A stretch of DNA of 64,000 bases from Streptomyces sp. NBC_01497 (GTDB lineage: Bacteria > Actinomycetota > Actinomycetes > Streptomycetales > Streptomycetaceae), in contig NZ_CP109427.1 in the NCBI RefSeq assembly GCF_036250695.1, positions 6,138,001 through 6,202,000 on the forward strand. The letters are read 5' to 3'. Made by a program: the position numbers and the translations under genes. Under the pieces are notes generated by a model. It saw only the letters and a program-made list of their open reading frames with translations. It was not told the DNA's origin and made no database searches. This document shows, one piece after another, positions 42,241-49,919 of this stretch (its first letter is position 1; every line of letters starts with the position of its first letter).

Positions 42241-43758
42241 TCACCGCGAGCCCCGGAACTCCGGTCCCTCCACGATCAGTCCGGACACCAGCGCACCCGA
42301 CATGCCGGCGTGCGGCAGCCCGCCGCCCGGATGGGACCGGCCGCCGACCAGGTAGAAGCCGCGCAGACGGGTCGCGTTGGGCGGATGCAGCAGCCGCCCG
42401 CCGGCCCCCGCGAGGGCGGGTGCCGGCACGCCGCCGCCGGGCGCGCCCGTCTCGGCCTCGGTCACGGCAGGCGTGCGCACCTCGCGCCACAGCATCCGTT
42501 CGCGCAGGCCGGGCACGGCCGCCGACGCCGCCTCGACCAGCGCGTCGGCACAACGCTCGCGCAGCGCGGTGTCTCTCCAGTCCACGGCACCCTGCGGGGC
42601 GACCGTCGCGGTGAGGGTCACCGCCTCGTGCTCCGCGTCGGGCCGCGTCGAGGCGTCGTCGGGCCGGAGCACCGTCACCGTGGGACGGAGAGCGGGGGCT
42701 CGGCCGGGACCGCCGAAGACCGCCTCGGCCTCGGCGTCCGCCGGCGGCGCGTGCACGACCGTGCGGTGCGCCGTCCCGGCCGGGCGCCCGCCCCGCACGG
42801 CCAGCAGTACCGTGAACCGGCCGGGCACCGCCGCGCGTTCCGGCCCGGCCGGCGCCGCCCGGGCGTCCGTCCACAGCTCGGGCGCCACCAGCGCCGACGG
42901 ATCCGCCCCGGCGATCACGATGTCGGCGGCGACCGACGCGCCGTCGAGCAGTTCCAGGCCCGCCACCGCGCCGTCCTTCTCCACGACGGCCCGCACCCCG
43001 GCGCCGAAGACGAACTCCACCCGGCGTGCCAGGCACCGTTCGTGGACCGCGCGGGCCAGTTCCCGCATCCCGCCCCGCACGTACCACGTGCCGAAGGTCT
43101 GCTCCAGATACGGCAGGACGGACGCGCTCGCGGGCGCCGTGCGCGGATCGAGCCCGTACGCCAGCGCGTACCCGTCGAGGAGCGTCGCGAGGCCCGGCAC
43201 CGCCAGCTCCCACGCGCCGATCTCCGCGAGCGTCGTCGCCTGCCGGGCACCCCGCAGCAGCCTGCGCTGCCGCGGCGCCGGGTACGGGTCCCGGGTGAGC
43301 GGCCCCGGGTCAGCGGGCAGCGGCTCCTCCAGCAGCGGACGGCGGGCGCGCGCCCAGGCCTCTCCGGCGCGGCCCAGGAAATCGGCCCAGCGTCCGCCCG
43401 CGCCTGCGCCGAACGCCCCGTCCAGCGCGGCGATCACGCCCCCGCGCGACGCGTTCGGCAGCAGTGCGCGCGTGCCGTCCGCGAAGACGTGGAGCGCGTC
43501 GTGCGCCGGCTGCACGAGTTCGAGACAGCGCTCCAGCGGCTCCTTGCCCGTCTTGACGAACAGGTCGCGGTAGACCGCGGGTACGTGCAGCACGCCGGGG
43601 CCCGTGTCGAAGACGAAACTGTCCCGCTCGAACCTGCCCACCGCGCCGCCGTACGTCGCCGTCCGCTCGTACACCGTCACCCGGTGGCCCGCGACGGCGA
43701 GTCTCGCGGCCGCCGCCATCGCGCCCATCCCGGCGCCGATCACCGCAATCCGTGCCAT
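42241..43758 (-). CDS. Phytoene desaturase-like FAD oxidoreductase
   Basis: A 505-residue carotenoid-desaturase/retinol-saturase-type flavoprotein. The N-terminal ARIAVIGAGMGAMAAAARLA is the FAD Rossmann motif, followed by VTVYERTATYGGAVG, and the C-terminus has YLVGGRSHPGGGLPHAGMSGALV, the family's second FAD block. The dinucleotide motif carries Met where many have Ile or Pro (GAGMGAM), a small deviation. No carotenoid gene (crtB, crtE) is nearby, so the substrate is open. ATG 43758 is chosen over the longer frame because TAGAGT lies 7 nt upstream, predicting a leaderless mRNA. Confidence 0.88.
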   Translation of the reverse strand: MARIAVIGAGMGAMAAAARLAVAGHRVTVYERTATYGGAVGRFERDSFVFDTGPGVLHVPAVYRDLFVKTGKEPLERCLELVQPAHDALHVFADGTRALLPNASRGGVIAALDGAFGAGAGGRWADFLGRAGEAWARARRPLLEEPLPADPGPLTRDPYPAPRQRRLLRGARQATTLAEIGAWELAVPGLATLLDGYALAYGLDPRTAPASASVLPYLEQTFGTWYVRGGMRELARAVHERCLARRVEFVFGAGVRAVVEKDGAVAGLELLDGASVAADIVIAGADPSALVAPELWTDARAAPAGPERAAVPGRFTVLLAVRGGRPAGTAHRTVVHAPPADAEAEAVFGGPGRAPALRPTVTVLRPDDASTRPDAEHEAVTLTATVAPQGAVDWRDTALRERCADALVEAASAAVPGLRERMLWREVRTPAVTEAETGAPGGGVPAPALAGAGGRLLHPPNATRLRGFYLVGGRSHPGGGLPHAGMSGALVSGLIVEGPEFRGSR

Positions 43759-43765
43759 GCCGGTG

Positions 43766-43771
43766 ACTCTA
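43766..43771 (-). promoter_or_regulatory. -10 hexamer, leaderless flavoprotein transcript
   Basis: TAGAGT on the minus strand, 7 nt before the ATG at 43758. Confidence 0.5.
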
Positions 43772-43824
43772 ACGGCAGCCACCGACATCGCTCCCCGGCC
43801 CCCGAGCAGGCCCCGGGGAGCGCG

Positions 43825-44442
43825 TCAGCCCGGCGGGTAGGGGGCCCGGCCGGCCGTGGGACGCCGCAGGGCCCGGCGCTCCGCGCGGCGCCCGCGAAAG
43901 CACCGGATGCGGGACGCCAGGAACACGATCGCCACCACGCCCGTCAGCAGCAGGGCCGCGGCGAGGACCGCCGCACCCACCGGGTGGAAGAGCGCGAGCG
44001 TGATGATCCCGGCGACGCCCAGGTCCTCCAGGGTGGAGACGGCGATGTTGCTGAACGGCTCCGGAGAGGTGTTCACCGCCCTGCGCGTGCCCGCCTTCAC
44101 CAGATGACTCGCGAGCGCCGTCGAGCCGCCCGTCGCCGCGGCCGCGAGCTCCGGAAGCGAGCCGTTGTGCCCCGCCAGCAGCGCGGCCACGACCCCGCCC
44201 ACGACAGGCCTGATCACCGTGTGCACGGCGTCCCAGAGGGTGTCCACGTACGGGATCTTGTCCACCACCGCCTCGCAGACGAACAGCACGCCCGCCGCGA
44301 TCAGGACGTCGGGCCGCTGCAACGCGTCCGGGACGTCGTCGCTCAGGCCGGTCGCGCCGAGAACGCCGAGAAGCAGGACCACCGCGTACGCGTTGATTCC
44401 GGCGGCCCAGCCGCCGGTGAAGACGAGAGGGAGTACCGACAT
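43825..44442 (-). CDS. DUF4126 membrane protein
   Basis: A 205-residue membrane protein of the DUF4126 family. GGWAAGINAYAVVLLLGVLG opens the domain, PDVLIAAGVLFVCEAVVDKIPYVD and SLPELAAAATGGSTALASHLVKAGTRRAVN are the characteristic conserved stretches (shown only in part: VDKIPYVDTLWD, GGSTALASHL), and two more helices lie near the C-terminus before a basic tail. Function unknown. TAGCCT 6 nt before the ATG suggests a leaderless mRNA, although GGGGG there could also act as ribosome-binding site. Confidence 0.87.
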   Translation of the reverse strand: MSVLPLVFTGGWAAGINAYAVVLLLGVLGATGLSDDVPDALQRPDVLIAAGVLFVCEAVVDKIPYVDTLWDAVHTVIRPVVGGVVAALLAGHNGSLPELAAAATGGSTALASHLVKAGTRRAVNTSPEPFSNIAVSTLEDLGVAGIITLALFHPVGAAVLAAALLLTGVVAIVFLASRIRCFRGRRAERRALRRPTAGRAPYPPG

Positions 44443-44448
44443 CCCCCA

Positions 44449-44454
44449 AGGCTA
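44449..44454 (-). promoter_or_regulatory. -10 hexamer, DUF4126 gene
   Basis: TAGCCT on the minus strand, 6 nt before the ATG at 44442. Confidence 0.45.
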
Positions 44455-44500
44455 GCCACTCGGGGGCGAGTTGGAACGGGGCCGCCCGTGGCCCGCACGG

Positions 44501-44522
44501 ACCTGAGTAGGCGTACTCAGGT
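44501..44522. promoter_or_regulatory. Perfect 9-bp palindrome in divergent spacer
   Basis: ACCTGAGTA (44501-44509) and TACTCAGGT (44514-44522) are exact inverted repeats around GGCG. The site lies 59 bp upstream of the DUF4126 start and about 450 bp upstream of the HEPN gene. It looks like an operator or an architectural site; the protein that binds it is unknown. Confidence 0.6.
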
Positions 44523-44781
44523 GCCTGGATGAGTAGCGGCGCGGATGGGGAGACCCCGTGGAAACGGAAGAGTGGAGCTCGCGGGAGGGACACGGCACCG
44601 GCACCGCCGACACGGGGCGGCGGAACGGTGTGACGGCCCCTGCCGGTACGGGGGAGCACGGCGGAGGGACCGGTGACCGGCAAGGAAGCCGGGCCCTCCC
44701 ACCTCGGACGGGGGGACGGGGGACAGGACCGGGGGCGGCGGACCGACGGGGGACACGGCGGTCCGCGGCCGTACGGGGGAG
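44523..44781 (+). other. Spacer segment without a supported gene
   Basis: The divergent spacer between DUF4126 and the HEPN gene is 531 bp. This part has a GTG-initiated plus-strand frame at 44558-44806, but its product is Gly/Thr/Arg low complexity without family features, so I do not call it. The flanking palindrome and 21-bp hairpin hint at an unannotated transcript here. Confidence 0.4.
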
Positions 44782-44828
44782 ACGGGGCCCGTGCCCCGGC
44801 GCGTGAAGCGCCGGGGCACGGGCCCCGT
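44782..44828. terminator. Perfect 21-bp hairpin in divergent spacer
   Basis: The arm 44782-44802 (starting ACGGGGCCCGTGCC) pairs base for base with 44808-44828 over the 5-nt loop GTGAA. It has the form of a strong terminator but lies upstream of both flanking genes. Confidence 0.6.
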
Positions 44829-44973
44829 GCGTTCTCCGGGCACCTGGACGGTGCGCAGCGGCCTTGACGGTGCGTGGTGGGCGAAAGGCCAGGTCGGAGC
44901 CGATTGTCAGTGGCGGCCCGCACTATGGGACACAGACGGCCACCGTGCCGTCACACGCGACAGGAGGTTCGTC

Positions 44974-45519
44974 ATGGCCAGCTCCTCCGCAGGCGCCGCA
45001 CGCCGGCTCCCGGCAGGCGGCCCCGCCCCCTCGCCGACGACCGGTCCGCCCACCGACATCCACCCCGTCACCCGTCGCGCCGGCGCACCGCCCGCGGCCC
45101 TGGACCTGCTGGGCCAGGCCCGCGCCGGACTCGACGAGGCAGGCACGCTCGCAACACCCAACGAGCGCTACGCGACGGCCCATCTCGCCGCGCTGCGCAC
45201 CGCCGCCGCGGTCCTCGCCGCCCGTGGCCGGCCCGAGACCACCCCGCAGCGGCGCCACCGCATCCGCAGTGCCTGGGAAGTGCTGCCGGAGATCGCTCCC
45301 GAGCTGACCGAGTGGAGCGCGCTGTTCGCGTCCGGAGCGGGCAAGCGGGCCCGTGCGGAGGCCGGCATACAGGGAGCGGCGGGTATGCGCGACGCCGACG
45401 ACCTGGTGCGGGACGTCGAGATGTTCCTGCGGCTCGTGGAGCGGCTGCTGGTCCGTGAGCCGACGCTGCCGCTGCCCCGCCGCGAACAGCCGTCGCTGCG
45501 CGGCGGCCCCGTCCGGTGA
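44974..45519 (+). CDS. SAV_6107-family HEPN domain-containing protein
   Basis: A 181-residue protein. The first 45 residues are Pro/Ala/Gly-rich. The rest is a helical bundle starting ALDLLGQARAGLDEA, with YATAHLAALRTAAAVLAARG, RIRSAWEVLPEIAPELTEWSALF (parts: WEVLPEIAPEL) and a last helix RDVEMFLRLVERLL, which fits the actinobacterial HEPN family named after SAV_6107. The R-x4-6-H nuclease motif of toxin HEPNs is not evident, and no antitoxin-like nucleotidyltransferase is adjacent, so a stand-alone binding role is likelier. AGGAGG lies 6 nt before the ATG. Confidence 0.82.
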   Translation: MASSSAGAARRLPAGGPAPSPTTGPPTDIHPVTRRAGAPPAALDLLGQARAGLDEAGTLATPNERYATAHLAALRTAAAVLAARGRPETTPQRRHRIRSAWEVLPEIAPELTEWSALFASGAGKRARAEAGIQGAAGMRDADDLVRDVEMFLRLVERLLVREPTLPLPRREQPSLRGGPVR

Positions 45520-45655
45520 GGGATCGGCTCCTCGCCACCTGTCCCCGGCAGGCCGAGGACAGGTGGCGAGACGGCCGGATCGGTTCGCGGCCCGGCCCGG
45601 GCGACATGTGATGCGGGTGGGTACGCCGGGGCATGAGGGGCAGGTGAGGAGGCAA

Positions 45656-45661
45656 TAGGGT
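45656..45661 (+). promoter_or_regulatory. -10 hexamer before the methyltransferase gene
   Basis: TAGGGT, 65 bp before the GTG at 45727. Confidence 0.4.
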
Positions 45662-45726
45662 GGACGGCACGCACCGTCCACGCCCTGCCGCAGGAAAGCG
45701 GCGGCCGCGCCGAGGAGTCAACTGCC

Positions 45727-46512
45727 GTGTCGGACCCTTCCCCCGCCGTCGGCGGCGAGTCGCCGTCGTCCCGTCGCGGCCCCCTGCGCACCGGAGTGGT
45801 CCGGGAGGTCGTGGACGAGGCCCTCGCCCGGCGGGTCAAGTCCACCGGATCCGATGTGCTCGACGTGCTCGACACCGGCGGGGGCACCGGAAACTTCGCC
45901 GTTCCGGTGGCGAGCCTCGGCCACCGGGTCACCGTGGTGGACCCGAGCCCGAACGCGCTGTTCGCGCTGGAGCGCAGGGCCGCCGAGGCCGGCGTCGCCG
46001 ACCGCGTACGGGGAGTGCAGGGCGACATCAACGGCCTGTTCGACGTGGTGGAGCCGGGTGGCTTCGACGCGGTCCTGTGCCACGGCGTCCTGGAGTACGT
46101 GGACGACCCGGCCGACGGGCTGCGCAAAGCGGTCGAGGCGCTGCGACCCGGCGGCGCGCTGAGCCTGCTCGCCGCGGGCCTCGGCGGCGCCGTGCTCGCC
46201 CGCGCCCTCGCCGGGCACTTCACCGAGGCCCGCCAGAGCCTGATCGACCCGGACGGACGCTGGGGTTCCGGTGACCCGGTTCCCCGGCGCTTCACGGCGG
46301 AGCAGCTCGCGGACCTGGTCTCCGACGCCGGTCTCACGGTGGCGTCGGTGCACGGCGTCCGGATCTTCGCGGACCTCGTCCCCGGCGGCCTCGTGGACAC
46401 GGAACCGGGCGCTCTTGAAGCGCTGCTCAAGCTGGAGGCCACGGCCGCGGTCCTGCCGGCCTTCCAGGCGGTCGCCACCCAGCTGCACGTGCTGGCGGAG
46501 AAGCGGGGCTGA
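45727..46512 (+). CDS. Class I SAM-dependent methyltransferase
   Basis: A 261-residue methyltransferase-fold protein. VLDTGGGTGNFAVPVA is motif I binding SAM, VTVVDPSP motif post-I with the ribose-binding Asp, FDAVLCHGVLEYVDDP motif II and LRPGGALSLL motif III. This resembles the tRNA (cmo5U34) methyltransferase/SmtA-like group, but the substrate cannot be assigned by eye. The C-terminal ~90 residues, including FTAEQLADLVSDAGL, are a typical cap. GTG 45727 is preceded by GAGGAG. Confidence 0.9.
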   Translation: MSDPSPAVGGESPSSRRGPLRTGVVREVVDEALARRVKSTGSDVLDVLDTGGGTGNFAVPVASLGHRVTVVDPSPNALFALERRAAEAGVADRVRGVQGDINGLFDVVEPGGFDAVLCHGVLEYVDDPADGLRKAVEALRPGGALSLLAAGLGGAVLARALAGHFTEARQSLIDPDGRWGSGDPVPRRFTAEQLADLVSDAGLTVASVHGVRIFADLVPGGLVDTEPGALEALLKLEATAAVLPAFQAVATQLHVLAEKRG

Positions 46513-46636
46513 TCAGGCACGGCCGCCGCGGCGGCGGTCCCACGGGTACCGCATGGAGTACGACACAAGCCAGCCCGTCCATGGGCTCGGCACCGTATGA
46601 TCGGGGTACACCATCCGGCATGAGGGATCACGTGTT

Positions 46637-46725
46637 GGGGAATCAACGCCTCAGCAGCCGCGTCCCCATGGCGGCTCGGATTGCTGAAATGGCGTTGAGG
46701 GCGGGTTTCTCGGGGGCGATTCCCC
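46637..46725 (+). ncRNA. Candidate structured leader RNA upstream of DUF3040 gene
   Basis: Four consecutive left-arm segments between 46637 and 46661 each have an exact complement further downstream in the reverse order: GGGGAATC with GATTCCCC (46718-46725), AACGCC with GGCGTT (46691-46696), TCAGCA with TGCTGA (46682-46687) and GCCGC with GCGGC (46671-46675). This gives one long stem of 25 pairs with bulges of 6, 3 and 21 nt on the 3' side and a 9-nt loop. A further 7-bp hairpin (46750-46767) precedes the AGGAGG of the next gene. Riboswitch, attenuator or independent small RNA are all possible. Confidence 0.5.
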
Positions 46726-46784
46726 GCTTATCCTGAAGGAGCCGCATACCGGCCGCCCCCGCGGCCGACGACTAGGAGGACTCC

Positions 46785-47186
46785 GTGCCGCTCTCGGAGC
46801 ACGAGCAGCGAATGCTCGAGCAGATGGAGCGAGCGCTGTACGCAGAAGATCCCAAGTTCGCGACAGCGCTTGAGGGAAGCGGGCTGCGTACGTACACCCG
46901 GCGACGGGTCTACCAGGCGGTCGTTGGCTTCTTGGTGGGTATCGCGCTCCTCATGTCAGGAATGGTCGCCCAGCAGATCTGGATCAGCGTGGTGGGGTTC
47001 CTCGTCATGCTCGCCTGTGCCGTGCTGGCCATCACGGGCTGGCGCAGGGCACCGAAGCGGGGAGAGCAGCAGATCGCGGCACCGGGCCGCGCCACGGGCG
47101 GTGGCCGCGATCAGCGGCAGCACCGCTCGATGATGGACAGGATCGAGCAGCGCTGGCAGCGGCGTCGGGATGAGCAGGGCCAGTGA
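46785..47186 (+). CDS. DUF3040 membrane protein
   Basis: A 133-residue protein of the DUF3040 family, typical of actinobacteria near the dcw cluster. The conserved N-terminus PLSEHEQRMLEQMERALYAEDPKFA precedes two transmembrane helices (about 43-62 and 66-85) and a basic, Arg/Gln-rich C-terminal tail (MDRIEQRWQRRRDEQ). Function unknown; comparable to SCO2097 and mycobacterial Rv2169c-type proteins. GTG 46785 follows AGGAGG by 5 nt. A strong hairpin (47219-47253) ends the transcript. Confidence 0.9.
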   Translation: MPLSEHEQRMLEQMERALYAEDPKFATALEGSGLRTYTRRRVYQAVVGFLVGIALLMSGMVAQQIWISVVGFLVMLACAVLAITGWRRAPKRGEQQIAAPGRATGGGRDQRQHRSMMDRIEQRWQRRRDEQGQ

Positions 47187-47218
47187 GGTAGCACGGCGGG
47201 ACGAGCCGCAGGCTCGCA

Positions 47219-47253
47219 CGAAGGGGCGGACGCGCGACGCGTCCGCCCCTTCG
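47219..47253 (+). terminator. Strong terminator after DUF3040 gene
   Basis: A perfect 16-bp stem: CGAAGGGGCGGACGCG (47219-47234) with its exact complement at 47238-47253 and a CGA loop. It lies 32 bp beyond the stop codon. Confidence 0.85.
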
Positions 47254-47460
47254 TCGTCCGCACGCCCGCCTCGCCCTTCGTCGTCCGCCCGCCCGCTTCG
47301 CCCCGGTGGCGCCGCCCCTTCGGCCCGGCAGCCGGTGCCCTCGCCCTCCTCCTCGCCGGCCCTTGCCGCCGCCCGGCCGCGGATGAGCGACGCGGGAAGG
47401 CCGGACGGGGACCGGGCGAAAAGCAGGAAGGCCGGACGCGGACGCGAGAGCGGGAGGGGC
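47254..47460. other. Non-coding part of convergent spacer
   Basis: About 200 bp between two strong hairpins. Two partial direct repeats of GCCCTTCGTCGTCCGC are seen near 47245 and 47274. No gene is apparent. Confidence 0.5.
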
Positions 47461-47509
47461 GGCGGGCGGCGCGGGCGGGGCCGGTCTGCCCCCGCCCGCG
47501 CCGCCCGCC
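47461..47509 (-). terminator. Terminator hairpin of the MoxR-DUF58-transglutaminase operon
   Basis: The 20-base arm 47461-47480 (starting GGCGGGCGGCGCGG) is perfectly complementary to 47490-47509 around a 9-nt loop, 7 bp beyond the stop codon of the transglutaminase gene on the minus strand. Confidence 0.75.
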
Positions 47510-47516
47510 CCCGCCG

Positions 47517-49919
47517 TTAAGGCCGGCGCCAGGCGGATGGCAGCAGCCGCTGCGGGGCCCAGCGGGACGCCAGCGCCTCCCGGCGCTCCGACAGCGCCCA
47601 GACCACCCGGACGGACGAGCGCGGCATCAGCAGCGCGCGCAGCCTGGTGGCCCGGCCCGCGGAGGCGCGCAGTGCGGCCCTGACCCGGTGCACGTCCTGC
47701 GCCAGGCCGGTGCGCGGCGCCGGGTCCGGTGCGTAGAGGACCTGCTCCACCGCGTCGGCCAGCCGGTGTGCGGATCGGGCCGCCGCGGGGTCCAGCGAGC
47801 CCAGCCGGACGATCCGCTCGGCGGCCCGTCTCGGCGTCCGCGCGTCGTCGGGCACGATGCCGTGGTCCCACGCCGTGTCGGTCAGCTCGCGCCAGGCGGC
47901 GAGGACCGGCGCGGCAGGGTCGGCGCCGAGGTGGGCGCCCGCGGTGAGCCTGCGGGAGCGGGCTCTTGTCCGGTACAGCAGCGGAAGCAGCGGGATCAGC
48001 ACCACCAGTGCGATCCCGGCGCCGATCAGCCCCCAGGTGCCGCCGTGCGCGCCGGGGCCGGAGGGCGGCACCGGGGCCTGGGCCGCCGCCTGGTCGCACT
48101 CACCGAGGCGCTGGTCCTGCGCGGCGCAGCTGCTGGACGCGGACGGGGCCGTGGACGGCGCCGCCGACTCGGGCGCTGCGGGCTGCGTGGAGGTCCCGGA
48201 GTCCGGGTCCGACGGCGACGCGGGCAGCGTGTAGGCGGGGAGGCTGCCCCGGCTCGGCGTCGGCTCGAAACGGGTCCAGCCGACGCCCTGGAAGTACAGC
48301 TCGGGCCAGGCGTGCGCGTCCCGCAGCCCCACGTCCACGGTGCCGTCGCCCTCCGGGGTCCCCGGCGCGAAGCCGACCGCCACCCGGGCGGGGATGCCCA
48401 GCGTGCGGGCCATGGCCGCCATCGTGAAGGAGAAGTGGATGCAGAAGCCGCGCTTGTCCTTCAGGAACCGGGTGATCGCGTCCGGGCCGGTGCCCGAGTT
48501 GACGTGGGTGTCGTACGTGAAGCCCCCGTCGGCGGCGAACCAGTCCTGGAGCGCGACGGCCTTCTCGTAGTTGTTCCGGGAGCCCGCGGTGATGCGCTGG
48601 GCGGTCTTCTTCACCACGGCCGGCAGGCTCGCGGGAACCTCGGTGTACTCGCGCCGGAGCGACGCGGGGGGCGCCCCCGCCGTCGCGAGCTGCTGCCGGG
48701 TGGGGTTCACCTCCAGGCTCTCGACGGTGTAGCGCGCGTCGCGTGTGGACTGGCCCCGGTCGCCGACGAGCGTGCGGCCCTCGGGTTCGTAGCGCCAGCG
48801 GCCCTTGACCGACACACCCGTGGCCGGGTACGGCATCGGCAGGTAGTTCTGCCGGTACCAGGGCGCGGCCGTGATGCTCGTCGCGATCTTCGTGGCGGGC
48901 ACGGCGGGGGCGAGTCCCTGCGGCGTCGGCAGGGAGTCCGGTACGTCCTGCACCTTGCGCTGCGAGAACCGCCAGGTCGTGCCGTCGAACTGGTCGAGCG
49001 ACATGATCCGCAGGTACATGCCCTGCCCGTCCGCGGCGTTGGTGCGGTAGCGCAGTGCCTCGCGGTCGTCGTTCTGATTGAGGTCGTCCTGGAGCGAGAC
49101 CAGGGGGTTCACCGCCGAGATGGTGCCTCCGCCGCCGAGGCCGGAGCCGTTGCCGCCGCCGATGCCGGCCAGCAGGCCGCCGCCGAGGGTGGGCAGGGCG
49201 AGCGGAACGACGAGGGCGGTGCCGAGCGCCACCACGCCGATGCGCCGGCCGGTGCGGGCCGGTGCCGACGCCCGCTGTGGCGGTGCGCCCGGCGGCCGCC
49301 CCGGCCGGTGCGCTCCACCGCCGAAGACCCGGCCCCACTGGGCGAGCCGGTCGCCGCCCTCGGCGAGGAGCAGCGAGAGGTAGCCGACGGCCGCGAGCAG
49401 GAACCACAGCCAGCTCGCGGTGGAGCCGGTGCCGCCCGAGATGCCCGCGGCCACCGAGTACAGCGCGAGCAGCGGCAGCCCGGCGGGAGCCGCGTTGCGG
49501 AAGGTCACCGCGATCGCGTCGACGGCCAGCCCGATGATCAGCACACCGCCGATCAGCATCAGCTTGATGCCTTCGGTCGGCGGTGCGGGGATCGAGTACC
49601 GGGTGACGTCCTGACCCCCGGCCGTGAGCAGTTGGGAGAACCGCTGGAAGACCTCGGGGGTCGGCAGCAGGCCGAGCGGCGCGACGCCCCGGGCGAAGAC
49701 GACCGTGAGGATCAGCAGCACGAGGACCGCCTGGATCACGACGGTGAGCGTCCGGGCGAGCGGGATCCGGCGCGTCAGCGCGCCGACCGCGCTGACCAGG
49801 CCCGCCAGCAGTGCCGCCTCCAGCAGCCACAGGTACGAGTTGACCAGCGGCAGCAGCGCGCACGCCGCCAGCAGTGTGGCGAGGAGCGCGCACAGCGTCA
49901 GCTTGCCCCGGCCGCTCAT
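47517..49919 (-). CDS. DUF3488/transglutaminase-like membrane protein
   Basis: An 800-residue protein. About six helices fill residues 5-250 (for example LTLCALLATLLAACALLPLV), then a large extracytoplasmic region contains the transglutaminase-like core with KRGFCIHFSF (nucleophile Cys493), RDAHAWPELYF (His536) and GWTRFEPTPS. A Ser/Ala/Pro linker leads to one more helix (about 630-650, LIGAGIALVVLIPLLPLL) and a cytoplasmic DUF4129-like tail. Such proteins occur with MoxR and DUF58 and are thought to act as chaperone-dependent membrane or envelope complexes; activity is unproven. ATG 49919 follows GGAGG and overlaps the DUF58 stop (ATGA). Confidence 0.9.
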   Translation of the reverse strand: MSGRGKLTLCALLATLLAACALLPLVNSYLWLLEAALLAGLVSAVGALTRRIPLARTLTVVIQAVLVLLILTVVFARGVAPLGLLPTPEVFQRFSQLLTAGGQDVTRYSIPAPPTEGIKLMLIGGVLIIGLAVDAIAVTFRNAAPAGLPLLALYSVAAGISGGTGSTASWLWFLLAAVGYLSLLLAEGGDRLAQWGRVFGGGAHRPGRPPGAPPQRASAPARTGRRIGVVALGTALVVPLALPTLGGGLLAGIGGGNGSGLGGGGTISAVNPLVSLQDDLNQNDDREALRYRTNAADGQGMYLRIMSLDQFDGTTWRFSQRKVQDVPDSLPTPQGLAPAVPATKIATSITAAPWYRQNYLPMPYPATGVSVKGRWRYEPEGRTLVGDRGQSTRDARYTVESLEVNPTRQQLATAGAPPASLRREYTEVPASLPAVVKKTAQRITAGSRNNYEKAVALQDWFAADGGFTYDTHVNSGTGPDAITRFLKDKRGFCIHFSFTMAAMARTLGIPARVAVGFAPGTPEGDGTVDVGLRDAHAWPELYFQGVGWTRFEPTPSRGSLPAYTLPASPSDPDSGTSTQPAAPESAAPSTAPSASSSCAAQDQRLGECDQAAAQAPVPPSGPGAHGGTWGLIGAGIALVVLIPLLPLLYRTRARSRRLTAGAHLGADPAAPVLAAWRELTDTAWDHGIVPDDARTPRRAAERIVRLGSLDPAAARSAHRLADAVEQVLYAPDPAPRTGLAQDVHRVRAALRASAGRATRLRALLMPRSSVRVVWALSERREALASRWAPQRLLPSAWRRP

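Noticed and set aside
44558..44806. 82-codon plus-strand frame between palindrome and hairpin
   Set aside because: Low-complexity Gly/Thr/Arg product with no homology recognised; the interval is flagged as a possible transcript instead.
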